Shown piece by piece: positions 36,689 through 49,300 of a DNA stretch of 64,000 bases. The position numbers were made by a program, and so were the translations under genes. The DNA is taken from positions 17,552,001-17,616,000 of the forward strand of contig JAKCOZ010000014.1 in the NCBI GenBank assembly GCA_022605955.1, written 5' to 3'. Below the pieces are notes generated by a model. That model was given only the letters and a program-made list of their open reading frames with translations. It made no database searches and had not been told where the DNA came from. Position 1 is the first letter of the stretch. Every line of letters starts with the position of its first letter. Origin of the DNA: Rallus limicola (Eukaryota > Chordata > Aves > Gruiformes > Rallidae).

Positions 36689-38391
36689 TTTAAAAAAAAA
36701 AAAAATCCTTTGTGCTTTTTGAGAAGCCTCTCTGGTGATAAAACACAGCTTACCTGATCCTAACCCATACCCTAGGCATAAGTTGGTGCTTTTGCAGAAG
36801 GAGTAGTAGGACCATGAAAAGCCCTGCCTTGGGTTATGTTCTCCACTGAATCTGTGGAGCTGAGTGGAGAATTTGGTCTGATGTCTTTTGGCAGTTGCAG
36901 AGGCAGAAGAGAAGGGCAGTAGTGCTGCTTCTGCTGCACCGGCAAGATTTCCCGATGACAAAAGTGAAATGTCAGCTGTGATTGTTGATGGGCTTTTCCC
37001 AGTGCAGTGAGGAAAAATGAGGTGTTGAGCAATTCTTTCTGGCAGTCTGCAAACTTTTTGTAGGTGGATTGTGTGTCCATACATTGAGGAAGGAACAGGC
37101 TTGGCCTTTCACACCACATCAGTAGAGGTTGATTGCTTTTTTGGAGGGAAAGTGCTCAGACACCATCAGGGTATTAGTAGTAACCAGCTGGTGAGAGGTA
37201 TTTAGAACAGAGATGCATTTGGAGATTAAGTTTTGACTGTTGCATCGAGGGCCTTCAGCCTCGTTGCTTTAATGGGACAGACTTGGCAGCACAGAGGAGT
37301 AGGAACACCTGTCTGTTGGCTTCCCCAGCCCTGTCTTGGACACCATTATCAATTGAGATGCTGGACATCTGCTGCTAGACCTTGCTCCTGTGGGCACTTG
37401 CACACGTTTTCAAATAGTTGCATATGAGGTAAAGGCAAAATTCAGCTGGAGCAGGGTGTCAGGTGAAGGTGAACACCTTAGCTTCCAGCATGATCAGTAA
37501 GCCTATTTAGAAAGAGCTGCAGAACAGCAGCGAAATGGGTCTCAGCTGTGATGCACGCTGTGCTTGCGCAGGATCTGAAAACAAGATGTAAAAAGCACCT
37601 GCATTTAATCAGTCTGGGGAGCTTTATCCGTGTTCCTGATCGACTCCTGGTGCCTAACAACACCCAGGGAGGCACTGGGAGTTATGTCACTGGCAAGATA
37701 TAATGGTGTTATTAATTTAATGCTCTTTAGATTGTTTGATTTGAAAATTCATATTTAATCAAATGTCAAACTCACTGTCCAAATTCCTAAATTAAACATG
37801 AATTGCTTGGGAGCTTTTCCAGAACGGCTGTTTGTTGCATCAACCCCACTGCCACTTTTATTAGTTGTAGAAGAAGCCTATCGCTACAAGCTAATTTGGC
37901 CCTTGCTTACAGGAGCTGAAATAGCTGCCTTGAGATGTTTTGAGCCCATTTTCTCTAAGAACCTGTAATTTTTTTATAACATCATCAAAGTCATTTTGAT
38001 AGAGCCTGAGCAGGAGTGGAATAAAAACCAACAAAAGGAAGGGTAATTCCCATTCTCATTATGGCATTCATTTGGTCTTTGTATCTTGCAAGTTGTCTGC
38101 ATAATGTCTGTTGTCTCCTTGATCCTCCTAAGGGTATTTATGTTTGTCTGCTTTTTTAAGAAATAAGTCATCTACGTTGGGCATCTTCATTGCATGAAAG
38201 CATCTACAAAGATCTAAATTGTAAACACTGGGGTTTTGTTTTGCTGGTTAAAAAAATACTGTGGGATTCAGCTCTGCAAGCGCTGTGCTATCTAAAGTTG
38301 CTTTGTTTAACGGCTTTGTGAAAAGGGAAAGACCAGATTTAGAATGTAAATCAGTATGGCTGGTTGTTAACAGACGACGCTCCGGAGCAAC

Positions 38392-38397
38392 TTTATT
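38392..38397 (-). terminator. LTR polyadenylation signal
   Basis: AATAAA on the minus strand, in the position expected for the end of R in an LTR. A GC-rich stretch then leads to the LTR end. Confidence 0.6.
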
Positions 38398-38586
38398 TGA
38401 GTCTGTACTGGAGTTTTTTGGTATAGTGTCTGAACGGTACATCACTGCAGCGTGGTTCCTTGTTAACAGCAGGGCTTGCGTGAGCCGTGGCTGCCAAAAA
38501 GGCGTGTCCCTCTGTGGGAGATCCGGGCAAACACACAGGGATCAATGTGATCAGGCGAATGCTGTGCATTCAAACCGTTCATCTGG

Positions 38587-38594
38587 TTATATAG
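38587..38594 (-). promoter_or_regulatory. LTR TATA box
   Basis: Minus strand CTATATAA, 63 bases downstream of the nearer CCAAT box and about 190 bases upstream of AATAAA. This matches a retroviral U3 promoter layout. Confidence 0.65.
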
Positions 38595-38600
38595 ACCCTT

Positions 38601-38651
38601 GCCACATGCTCGCGTCCGGATAGCTCCACTCCGCCATGTGCACGCGTCCGG
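38601..38651. repeat. Imperfect direct repeat in LTR U3
   Basis: The plus-strand words GCCACATGCTCGCGTCCGG (38,601-38,619) and GCCATGTGCACGCGTCCGG (38,633-38,651) match at 16 of 19 positions with a period of 32 bases. They lie between the CCAAT and TATA boxes. Repeats in this place often serve as enhancer elements in LTRs; the factor that binds is unknown. Confidence 0.7.
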
Positions 38652-39116
38652 CCCCTATTGGCTGAGCGCATACAATCACATGCCCTGATTGGTTAGAAGC
38701 CCCACAGCACAGGCACAGTGGTTACAGTTCAAAGGCTGGATTGCTCACCTGCCCATTGTCTGCTAAAAAAGCCTCCGACATCCCTCTTCTGCGTGTGAAC
38801 AGTTCACCACTGAAACACAGATGCATCTGGTTTTTATCTACTTCCCTCCACTCAGGTGCTTTGTAACAGCATTGGGGATGGCCTGTGAGGCAGCAGCTAT
38901 TCCGGATTAGTCTTCCTCCATCCCCTGAAGTATTTGGAGCAAGGGTTTTGCCTGAACCTGTTTTCATTGCATAAATGCGTCTGTTGTTGGAATGTTTTTC
39001 TGGACAGCATGGTTTCTGATCTTTTGTAAATCCAGAACAAACAAAATTGATTTATTTCATACTTTTCTTAAGCTAGTTGAAAACATAATTTAGTCCTTAA
39101 TGAAAAGTTCAGTCCA

Positions 39117-39156
39117 TTAAAATAGGAAGTGACATCCCTTAAAATAGGAAGTGACA
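39117..39156. repeat. Tandem duplication, 22-bp period
   Basis: TTAAAATAGGAAGTGACA occurs at 39,117-39,134 and 39,139-39,156 with a TCCC spacer. The two copies are identical. Confidence 0.85.
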
Positions 39157-40285
39157 AGCCAGAAGGGCTTACAGAAACACTCTACTGCTCTTCCCTTCCC
39201 AGGATCACAGACAATGCAAACCACCTTGCTCCACAAATAGACAAGAAATGCCATTAGTGCTTAGATTTTCATTGCATTAATGCCTAGCTGTTCCCCCTCT
39301 TATAGCTGGTTTATTAGATAGTATTCAATAGATTCTCTTTTAGCTTTTCTTAATAAAGCCAACCAGGTATAGTTCACTTATTCAGTTCTTGGAGTTGCTG
39401 GATACAGTTACAATTAGGTTGTATTAGTGCTGGATCGGTTTTCAATACATTCCTAAATTTTGAGCTGCCCCATGTCCTCTTCACACTCTTGTCTTGAACA
39501 TCTATTCATAGACCTTTGGTGATACCAGAAAAATGCATGTTCTGGTCTGTGTTAAAAAGAAACGTATCTTTAATTCTAGAGAGGTACGTGGCTTGCATTG
39601 CTGTAGCATTTGGGTATTGATGGGACTCTTGGCTTTGTGCTGTCACCTCTACTGCGGAAGGAAGGAAGGATTATCAGGAACTTTAGGGCAATGAAGATGT
39701 ACAGAGGCATAACTTTGGGTAGTTTTTAAATTACTAAATTGTTTTATCTAGTCAGCTCTATCACAGCAGGATGTGTGCGTGCACCTCTAAGATGTGGCTT
39801 CTTTGGGTTCAGCTGAGCTGTTTGAACAGTTTTCAGAATCCAGCAGTCAGCTGCTGCTTACCCCCCCCACACTTGCTTTGTTGGTTTTGATCCGTTAGAT
39901 TAATTTTGTTTCAGCCTTTGTTTTCAACCAAATGGACTGGGGCTGGTCATTGGCACCTGCAGTATGTGGAGTGGGAAGGAAGCGAGGAGGGGGCAGGAGG
40001 TGGAAGAAGAGGAAAGTGAAAGGAGCTGACTGTGGTCAAAACCAGATGGTGCAGGAGTGCATTTGGGGGCATGATACCTTGCTTCCAAGAGTATTTTATA
40101 CCCTTGTTGTTCTGTTTTGCTCTGTCTGTAGTTAATACTACTTAGCTGCTAACACAAAGCAGCTAAAATGTGTTCCTCCTACTGCTGCAGAGAGATGTGT
40201 TCCACAGAGGGTGTAAAGCAACATCTCAGAAAGAAGTGACATGCTGAGGGAGTCCTGAGCAGGACTTTTCATTACCCTTCAGGAC

Positions 40286-40308
40286 AAAAAAAAAAAAAAA
40301 AAAAAAAA
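40286..40308. repeat. Poly-A run, 23 bases
   Basis: Twenty-three consecutive As preceded by CAGGAC and followed by GAAACC. It could be a retroposed tail on the plus strand, but no processed-gene body is recognisable to its left. Confidence 0.85.
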
Positions 40309-43300
40309 GAAACCTTGGCACTTGGTGAAAACCAGAGAAAACTATTGTGTTTTAATTGGTTTTGCCAGCCTGGTAAAGGGCAGTATGGGTATGCCGTGAA
40401 GTGGACATACAGAATGGGTAATTTAATTTTGTTGCTGTTGTAATCTGCTGGGCATTTTTCCAAAACAAGACTAGGGAGTAACTGGCATATTTCATTACAA
40501 CTGCCCAGATGACTAGGAGGAGATTAAGCCTTTAATTACAAGATGGAGCATCCTGAGCCAGTGTTACAGCTTGTGGCTGAAACCACAGCCAATCCTGGAA
40601 AAACCTAGGGGATCTCAAATACATCACTTATGCGTAACTAGTAAAGACTTTGTCTTGCCTATTTACATACTCATTTTGAAGTGATACGTATATATGTTTT
40701 AAGAGGATTAAAATTTTCCATTGACTGGAATTATTCCATGAGTCTGGTCTCCTAACTGCATGGCACTGAAACAAACTGACAGCCAGTGCTTTTCCTCTAT
40801 GTTTGCGTGTCAGCAACATAATTTTTAATAGGTGCTACCTTGAGTGGATAGGAATTTTAAACAGCATAGTTAAACCTCTTGTCTCCTTTTTCTGCTTTTC
40901 CCTTCAAATTTGCAAGGCTGGTTGCCATCAGCAGTTGTGCATGATTAACATTCTTGGTGATTTTGCTTGCCATGAGGCTGTCAAGTTAGAAGATGACATG
41001 CAATACTCGCGTACAAGTGGCAGAGAAAAGACTTTACTTTTTTTTTCCCCCCTTTTTGTAAACTGGATAAAAAGCTGAATGGAGTGAACACCACAAGTAC
41101 CAAGAAGGGTTTTTTGAGAGTGTTTCATGAAGCCAATTTGTATGAATGAGTGGATTTCTGTTTTACTCGGAACATTGGGAATAATGATCTTTCATTTCAA
41201 TATTTTGTTTTTTAGGGAGCTCCTTTAACTCCATTTCACTCTAATGGGAGTTGAGAGGGCTCAGCTTACTACAGAAAGAGAGGCCTAAAATTATTCCTTT
41301 ATGCACAAGACTTACACAAATAAATTTGGGATCTGTCTGTAAATGGTGCTTTATTCCCTCAAATGGGCTCAAATAGTAGCCAGGGCAGAGCCATAATATT
41401 TATTCTACGAGTTAATATACATACATTGAAGATTTGGGTGGAAAACTGTATTTTGCCAGTGTCAGATGGTCTACCAGAGAAATTAATGAGAGAAACATTC
41501 ACTGGCATAATGCTTGGGTATTGCAGACTGTACCTGACCGCAAGCAGCAGTCGATCTGACTCATCTCCTCAAAGATGTAAGATGTGGGCAGTTTTGTTAT
41601 TCGGGTAACTTAAGACCTGGGTGATTGTTATTGATGCTGAATGATCAGTTAGCTCATATCTCCATCGAGGAAGTCTCGATCTTTCCACCTTGTTAGAGTA
41701 GTGTTACTGTGCTGTCCTGGGTTAGAATAAGCATAGCCTCATGCTCTGGCAGTAAACCAGTCATTTAGCTCCAGAAAGCCCTTCCAGTAGTGGGAAGTTG
41801 TTGGGAAATTTCTTGCTGTTGTTTGGGAAGCATGGAAGATGGATGGCAAAACAGGGGCTGTCGAAACTGGATATAAGGGTTCTTAATGCCACCAGAACAA
41901 TGTGAATGTCTCAGAAAACCAGATCTTGTGTCCTGTGTTAGGTTATGGGCTTGTATATTTGAAAAGGGGGGAAGCTAACTGCAGTTTAGCCAGAGAGTGA
42001 ATTTTCAAGTAAGTCTGGCCCATTTGCAAATTACTGTGTCTTTCTGAGAAATGAGGAGGATGTACCAAACAAATAACACTCAATATTCAGAGTGGGCAAG
42101 GAACAATGAAAGTGTCCTGAAAGAGATTAAAGAAAATGTTCTGGTTTTTCCCCTCTGCATATTCTTCCAGTCAGTGGTGAAAGAATAAAAAAATAAAATC
42201 ACAGTTCCAGGTGGATATATCCACACAGTATTTGGGGCACGAATCAATGCAAGGTGGGAAGAAGGGCATGGAAAACTGGAGTTGTTTGCCAATACACTGT
42301 TCAGTGGCCTGGAATTTTTTTTCATTCTTGCTGTAAAGGTAGGCATCAATATGACTGCAAGTACAAAGGATTCATTTTGTGCAGGGTAAGGTTCATGGTT
42401 GTGGTGGTATGAAACTCAGTGTTGGTATTCTTTAAACTTTCCAGTATGAATTACTTTGAAGTATTTTTCTGTGATTGTAACAGAGTGGGGACACTCAATG
42501 TGGGGTTCTGGTGAACTTCTCTACAGTATCAGCAAAGTCAATTTGTTTGATCTGTGTGGAATACCATGTTAAAAAACTTCATTGGGGAAATCAGTTCCCT
42601 TATTAGTGAAACATTTATATAAGTTTTTCCCATGTGTGTCTGCATCAGAAAAAGCCAAAAATGCATATGAAATCCTGCTTTAATGTGGTTATTGTGAAAG
42701 CCAGTGTCTTACAAATGCCCAAATTCAGACATTGCAACTCAGAAATCCCATAGATGACAAAAAATGTTGTAGAGAAGCCTTTTCCATGGGAAAAACATAC
42801 TCTCTTCTTTGTAATACAGCACAAGTGAGCAATGGCCTAGTGAGTTGATCCTCTTCAGTGTCTCAGTTCAGGCAACACTGCTGTGTTCCACTGTTGGTGG
42901 AATTTGTATGCAACCGAATAGTCACTTTGTAAGAGAAGAGCGTGTTTTCCAAGTGATAATATCCCTGCTAGCTTCTTTGGAAAGTTTTCTCTTTCTGAGA
43001 GCTTTGAATTTGACATTGTGGGGAAGTTGGTAAACTGGCAAGTATTTTGATGCGTAGAGGTCAAGGATAACTGTTACACAGAGTGGCTGGCAGAAAAAAC
43101 CCAGGCCTAGTAGCAGTGGATTCCTGCCACAGCAAGCTATGATCAGGCAGTTAAATAGCCGGGTGGCACTGCTGTGCTATTAACTGTTCCTCCTAGTGCC
43201 CTCCACAAAATTGTTTTTGAGGGTTTATATTTAATTACATATCTATCCTGAGGCCCAGTCTTCATGTTCTTTAATTGCTTAGCAAGGATACTAAGAGCTG

Positions 43301-46300
43301 CAGGCTAGGGTATATTGCTTTAGCATAAGAAATCCAAAGACTTTGGTAAAGTAGCTCACTCCATTATTTGTTCTTATGTATTCTGCTTTGAGTCCTTTGA
43401 GTATGACAGGAGTTTTTGGCTTTTCTTTCAATAGCAGTGTACATTATAAGCACCACATATGTCCCTTGGCTATGACTGAAAAATAAAGGAGAGAACACTT
43501 GCAGCTCTTCCTTAGCCAGCGGCAGCAGTCGCAGCATGCTGCATCAGCTGCTCGGCATGCTCTATAGCTCCCTGCTTGGTAGCTTGTTCAATTACCTTAG
43601 TTTGTTTATGGTTATGGGGTTACAGAAGGAGTAAATTTGGGGAAAATTTCCATTTTCATGGTACACCTGGAAGCATCAGTCATGGCACAGACTCAGCCAC
43701 TTTACCACGGTTGATGCAGAAGCTGAAATACCACCCATTCCAACCCTTCTATAAGCCTCTTTCTTGGTGTGCTTCTGTTTGTCACTTCACATCTGGGTGT
43801 TTAGTGATCAGCCCCACTGAAAAAGAAAGCCAGCCAGCAAGAGGGTACATCTGCAGTAGCATTTTAGTTTGGATTAGAAAAGTGCTTTTCAAGTGAAGCC
43901 CTCCAGTTGTCTGCACTTCCTATGTTTTAGTTCACAGCAGTCCTGGTGCTAATAAACTGGGCTACTTTTGGATGAAACTAAACCAGAAAATGCACCTCTC
44001 ATATCCAACTGCTAGTTCTTATTCAGTTCCTTAGGAAACTAGTCCCAAGTAAGACACTCTGAAACCTACTCTGGGCCCTTAGCATCACTATTTTTTGTGC
44101 AAAAGTATTCCTCTCTGTCTTTATCAGTTGCTCAATAGATGTAGCCTGGGACTATGGAGCTCTGCACAGCAACTCATTCCCTGGAGTTCATATCTCAAGC
44201 CTTCATGTATCTCTGCTGCTGCGTGGAGAACTCCATATTCAAAACCTACCTTGATGGACATGGCAGTGGTGATTGTTTCAGCATCCCTTAGTGTGCTCAC
44301 AGGTGGCCAGGGTAAGGTCCCCTTCCCAGACACCAGCACCTGGGCAGCTGCTGGCCAGGGAAGAATGTCTCCTTCCCTCTACAGTAGCTGTTGTCCTGTG
44401 GAGACTGGTGATCCAGATGAACTCCGGAATTAATTTTCCTTCTTCAGTATTGCAAAGAATTTTCACTACCAAGACTCTGGATCTGTTAAGGAGTGGACTG
44501 AAGACCAATTATGTATGCTTCATTTCACATGCTGTTTACTAAAAAGAGACAAAGTGCAGGATACAAATACTTTCAGTAGCATCATTTATTACTGCTACTA
44601 TCTGAATGCAACAGAAGAAAATTATAGTCATGTAGTTGATAAATGATCAACAACAAACACATTATGTGGAGGCTGTGAAAGTTCAGAAGATGCCCCACGG
44701 CAGCTGAACAAAAGATTGGAGTCTCAGCTCATTCCCACCATGTGGTCTGGGTGGTAAGCAGTGTATTTCATCCTTGCCAGCACAACTGGGTGGGCTTTTC
44801 TTTCAGGCTGTATCAGAAAACTGCCTCTGTGGTAGCTGCACAATACCAGCATTTTCAGTCTGATGTTACCAGAACTGAAAATACAACTGAATTTCTAGCA
44901 AACTGCCAAATTAAATGTTCCAAATAACCATGGTGCCATTTGGCTGACAGATAATGTTTAATATTTTGAAGACCATACAGCATGCAGAATTAGGTGAGAG
45001 GAAACACAGTGCATGATTATTAATTCTTTAATACTTGAAACTACTTAGCAGTGAACATGCAGATCAAAGCTTTGCTTCAGAAGATTGAGCTTTCAAGACA
45101 GGGAGATATCGGGAGCAGTGTGGAGCAATGTAACAGAATCCTGTAGGATAAAAAACCCTACTGATTACATTTCCATTAGTTTTTAAATCTCCTTTGTGTT
45201 CGGTTTAGACATCTTCATGGCTCTTGTATTGCAGGTTAAATGTAACATGCTAAGCACTTGATCTGTTTTCCCCAACTGACAGGCATTAGCTTTCCATTTT
45301 TAATGAATATGCTTGGAATTTTGGTAGCCATCGTTTAAGCAGACAGCAAAGATATTTGTTGATTTCTGATTGCTACCTTGGAAAGAACCACATGGGCTGC
45401 AATAATCCTTCCTTCATATACCCAAAAGAGGAATTTCAGACAGGTCAGATTTTCATGACCTCAACTGATATAACTCATACAATGGAAAAAGGAAGGATAA
45501 TCTTGTATTCCTCCTTGTGATGCGCATTTGATGGTCTGGTTCATTTTTAAAGCCTAAACCTACCATATATAGATCAGCTTTGATTTCATTGGAAACAGAA
45601 ATCATATTTTATACCCCCAAAGTTATGTAAATCCAACATCTGACCCTTCTCAAGTCAGTGACAATTATAGCGGAGTCTTTGAAAGGGACAAAATTTCGCC
45701 TCAGGCTCCTCTAGATATACATGTAAGTGTTGGAGAATGAATTGGAGCACTGTTTTAGTTCAATGGCATGAAAAGAAAATAAAACATTAAGGGTCATTTT
45801 CCTCTCAGTGGCTTTTTTTAGTGTTTAATGTACTCAGCAGTTTGATAGTATCAAATCTTCAGAGATGGTGTGCTAGTGTATATTGCAATTTGGTGTTATT
45901 GAAAAGGATCAATTAAGCAAAATACCGATTCTTTCATTGCAAACCCCTCATATTTCATTACAATGAGAAGTGTTCCTATTTGTGTAATTTTTAGTTATTG
46001 AAAAGCCAGAATTTCATCATATGAAGCTGTAATTCAATTGAAGCAAATTAAAGTCCCTGCAAATCCTACTTTGGTAAGAACAGAAAGTGATCCACTGCAT
46101 TCTTTATATTTCCTTGATGTATAATGTGTGTTTATTTCTATAATTAGAGCAAGGATAAAAAAATAGCACAAATTAAGACAGTAAACAGTCCCGTTTACAG
46201 AGCTTTGACTTTGACTCTGGGAGAGGAATGCTGAGCACTGGCTTAGTTAAATACACAAGCCAAGCAGTAAATCATCAGAACAGAGAAGTAGGGTTTAGGA

Positions 46301-49300
46301 GATGTTAATGCTACTTATGTTAATAACCCTCACATGATATAAGAACGTATATAAATGGTTCTTTTACCATTGCTATTTTTGCCTTTTTGTACTAAGTGTC
46401 AAAACTTCAGTCAAGGAAAAGGTCACCAAAAGGTTAAATTCTTTATTTGTTGGGGTTTTTTTCCCTTCTTTTTAAATAAAAAAACAGTGGCTTTGTCTTC
46501 TTTTCTTCCCTCCCCACTTTTATCTCCTTTTTTCATTGCTAGTACCACTTAGAAACACCTCTGCGTGTCTCTGATTTGTCTTTAATGGGTATAAGCAATA
46601 TTGGAGCAGATTTCCAGTATGTATGAAAATCAGTGGGGCTCCACTGACCTCAGTAGATATACATTGGTTTTGACCAAAGACATGGTATTTTTATTTTTCC
46701 GGTGTCTTTTATTCCAGAGAGATGACTGAACCTTAACTTTTTTTTTCTGAAGTCTTAAAAAAATACATTTAACAGTGCTAGATATCAAATGGTGGTTTCA
46801 AAACAGTGGGAGTAAATAACAATTAGCAGAAAGTATAATATGCCATAACAGAAATGTAACTCTGTCTTCTGCAGCTAATTAGCAGTTGAAAGTCAGATTT
46901 TTACATTTAATTTGGGTGTGAATAGAGCAAGTCTTTGTAATTGAAGGTTGTCAAGAGAGGAGATTTTTTTTTTTAACAGCTAGCTTTTAATTTATAAGGT
47001 GAACCATTTGTTAACTGGTTCATGGCTGCCACAACTTAGAGTGCACCTGAGTCCGTGGGCATCCAGCATGCCGTCCTGTGTTTTAGCCACGTACCTCTCC
47101 CCCTGAGGCACCGTCACACTGGAGGCTGTTGTCTCTGCAACGAAACACCGTGAGGTCTGTAGAATATATGACAGCATATAGCAGTTTGGATGCTTGGCGT
47201 GCATCACAGCCCGCTGAACATGCCTGAGGCATGTTGCAAAGCACCTTGGGGAAGGCTGAATGATTTTTACCTACCCAAGATGTGCACCAGTGTTGCATTA
47301 GTCCATGCTTTGCATTGGTTCATTGATACTATAGTACAGAACTCCTTTTACGGAGAGGAAAATGTGTAATATTAAAAATGAAGGGGCTTATACATGGTGG
47401 TCTACACTACACCTTGAGGCAGAGAGTATGTTGGAGCAGAAAGGGAGCCTTCTGGCTAGCAATAGCAGGTGTATAGAACTTCTCTCTGCTGTCCAGTCAC
47501 TTCTGTCAGGTTGAAGATGAGAGGAAACAATTCATCCCATACCTTTAAAAATCAAGTAGAGGTCTAAACATGCTAATTTTTCTACCCTGTTTTGACCTTG
47601 AATTCAGCATACCATTCATTGTACTGGTAGCATGTCAACAGTAGCAGAGAAATGTGGAAAGCATGGAGAGGAAAAACCTCAGGTGGTGCTCTTAGCTAGA
47701 ACCGGTGAATAGGACTCTGTGTTATCCTGGCTATGTTCTCTTGAATTTTAGATATATTTACTCGGTTCTTGTCCATTCTTCCTTGTTAGTATAGTGTTAC
47801 TGTTTGCATCCATTTAGTTGATAACAAAGCAGTTGCCACTGATCCTGTTGGTTGGTCTCTGAGTGTGAAGTTTTGCATGGTCAGTACTTCTGTCAGCATG
47901 GAGCTTTGGGATTTGACATCTTGGATACGAATTAGGGCAACCTGGACGTTTAAAATGCAGCAGACTCTGTCAGAAAATACTTCTGCATTGAAATAAAGCA
48001 TTGGTTTACTGAAATGTAGACATTTTTGTTTAACTTCTGTTTCTCAAGTCCAAGGTAGTTTGTGGTCACAAGAAGAAGAATAGGATATGAAATGTCCTCT
48101 TGGTGTAGACACTTGGATGAGAAGCTGGAGCTATAGATTCAAGTCCTTGGTTGACTCAAATCAAAGACCTAAACAGTAAATAAAAAGTTTTCATTTTCTT
48201 TCCTACATCCTAAGTGAGTAGGTTTGGGGATTTTTAAATGAAAATTTCAATTGTAAATTCCTTGTCCCAACATGAAACAGCAAAATATTCAAAGTGTTGA
48301 CAATTTTCTTGACAAAAAACCCTTCTGCCCTTAATACTACACGGGGAGGAGTTCTTACTTTATCTGATATGTCCATGAGGAAAACATGATAGGGCAGTTC
48401 AGGCCTTTAGGGACTCTGGGATGTGTGCTGACCTGAAACCCTGTCTCTCTGGCAAGCCCTGGGATGTGAGGAGAAGAGTCTCAAAACACTACCTGCTGTG
48501 ACAAGGAACTTTTGGTGTTGGCATACCAGTGTTTGGAGCTGCTAGATCTGCGCTGCTGTAAAGATGGAGAGATGCAGGAAGATGATGTAAGCTCTGCACT
48601 GAGATGTGGGGAGTGGAGTTTGCAGTTTGAGGGAGAAGGGTGAACCTCATGCTTTCTGGAGAATCAGGACATTGGTTCTTCCTGGCTATTCTGGAGTACG
48701 TGGGTGGGAGAAAAAGGCCCTTTGGACTTCAATAGGACTCTTTACTACCTTCTGCTAGAGACAGAAAAAAGTTTTTGTTTTCTCTTCCTCCATCTTTCTC
48801 TCCACCCCCCACGTAACAATTTTGAAAAATCACCTCTTATAAATACTCTTTAAGCATGCATATGTATATTTAGGTACACACACAAGAAAATGTATGTGGG
48901 TGTTCTTGGATTGTCTTGGCTTGTGCAGGTGGTCAGCAGGTGGAGAGCACCAGCACATAACAAATGACCCAATTAGTTTTCCCCTGTTAGTCCAAACAAT
49001 GCCAGCCCTACTAGTTATTTCTGGAATGTGTTACAGCAGAGCCCTGTTCAGCAGACTAGCTTTGTTGCTAAGGAATAGCGGCAACTGCAAAAAGAGGCTG
49101 ATTTCTAAGCTTTTCAGAAACAATGTCTGGAGGGATTTCCCTCTGGGCTTACAGTACATTAATCTTTCCATCTCTTGTCAGAATTGCAGTGTATTCATGT
49201 TCAGGTATCACAGCTTGGTTGGGGGAATGTTTGTAAACACAGACAAAACGTGTCTTCTCTGAGCATTAGGGGTCTTTCCAGGAAAGCAATTTGGCCACTT

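Larger units (their letters stand above)
36094..38364. other. Unique stretch with small tandem duplications
   Basis: No gene supported. It contains two short tandem duplications (36,252-36,280 and 36,643-36,688), a 14-base A run at 36,692-36,705, and an AT-rich block at 37,681-37,985 that may be a conserved non-coding element. Confidence 0.5.
38365..38726 (-). mobile_element. CpG-rich solo LTR of an endogenous retrovirus
   Basis: Read on the minus strand, about 360 bases have a complete LTR plan. Two CCAAT boxes lie at plus 38,688-38,692 and 38,657-38,661. They are followed by a CTATATAA TATA box (38,587-38,594), about 190 bases of R-like sequence, an AATAAA signal (38,392-38,397), and a short U5 ending GTCTGTTAACA. 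The boundaries are inferred from a TGTAACC start and an AACA end; left/right limits may be off by a few bases. No internal gene or primer-binding site adjoins it, so it is a solo LTR. It keeps many CpGs in a CpG-poor neighbourhood, which suggests a fairly young insertion. An ERV1 or ERVK type is plausible, but I do not recognise the family. Confidence 0.7.

Noticed and set aside
38731..38736. Near-match AAGGC/ATGGC flanks as LTR target duplication
   Set aside because: It needs shifted boundaries and still has a mismatch, so it was not used to fix the LTR ends.
47030..47290. CpG-containing segment as a CpG island promoter
   Set aside because: It is short, with modest CpG density and no GC boxes, TATA or downstream exon visible.
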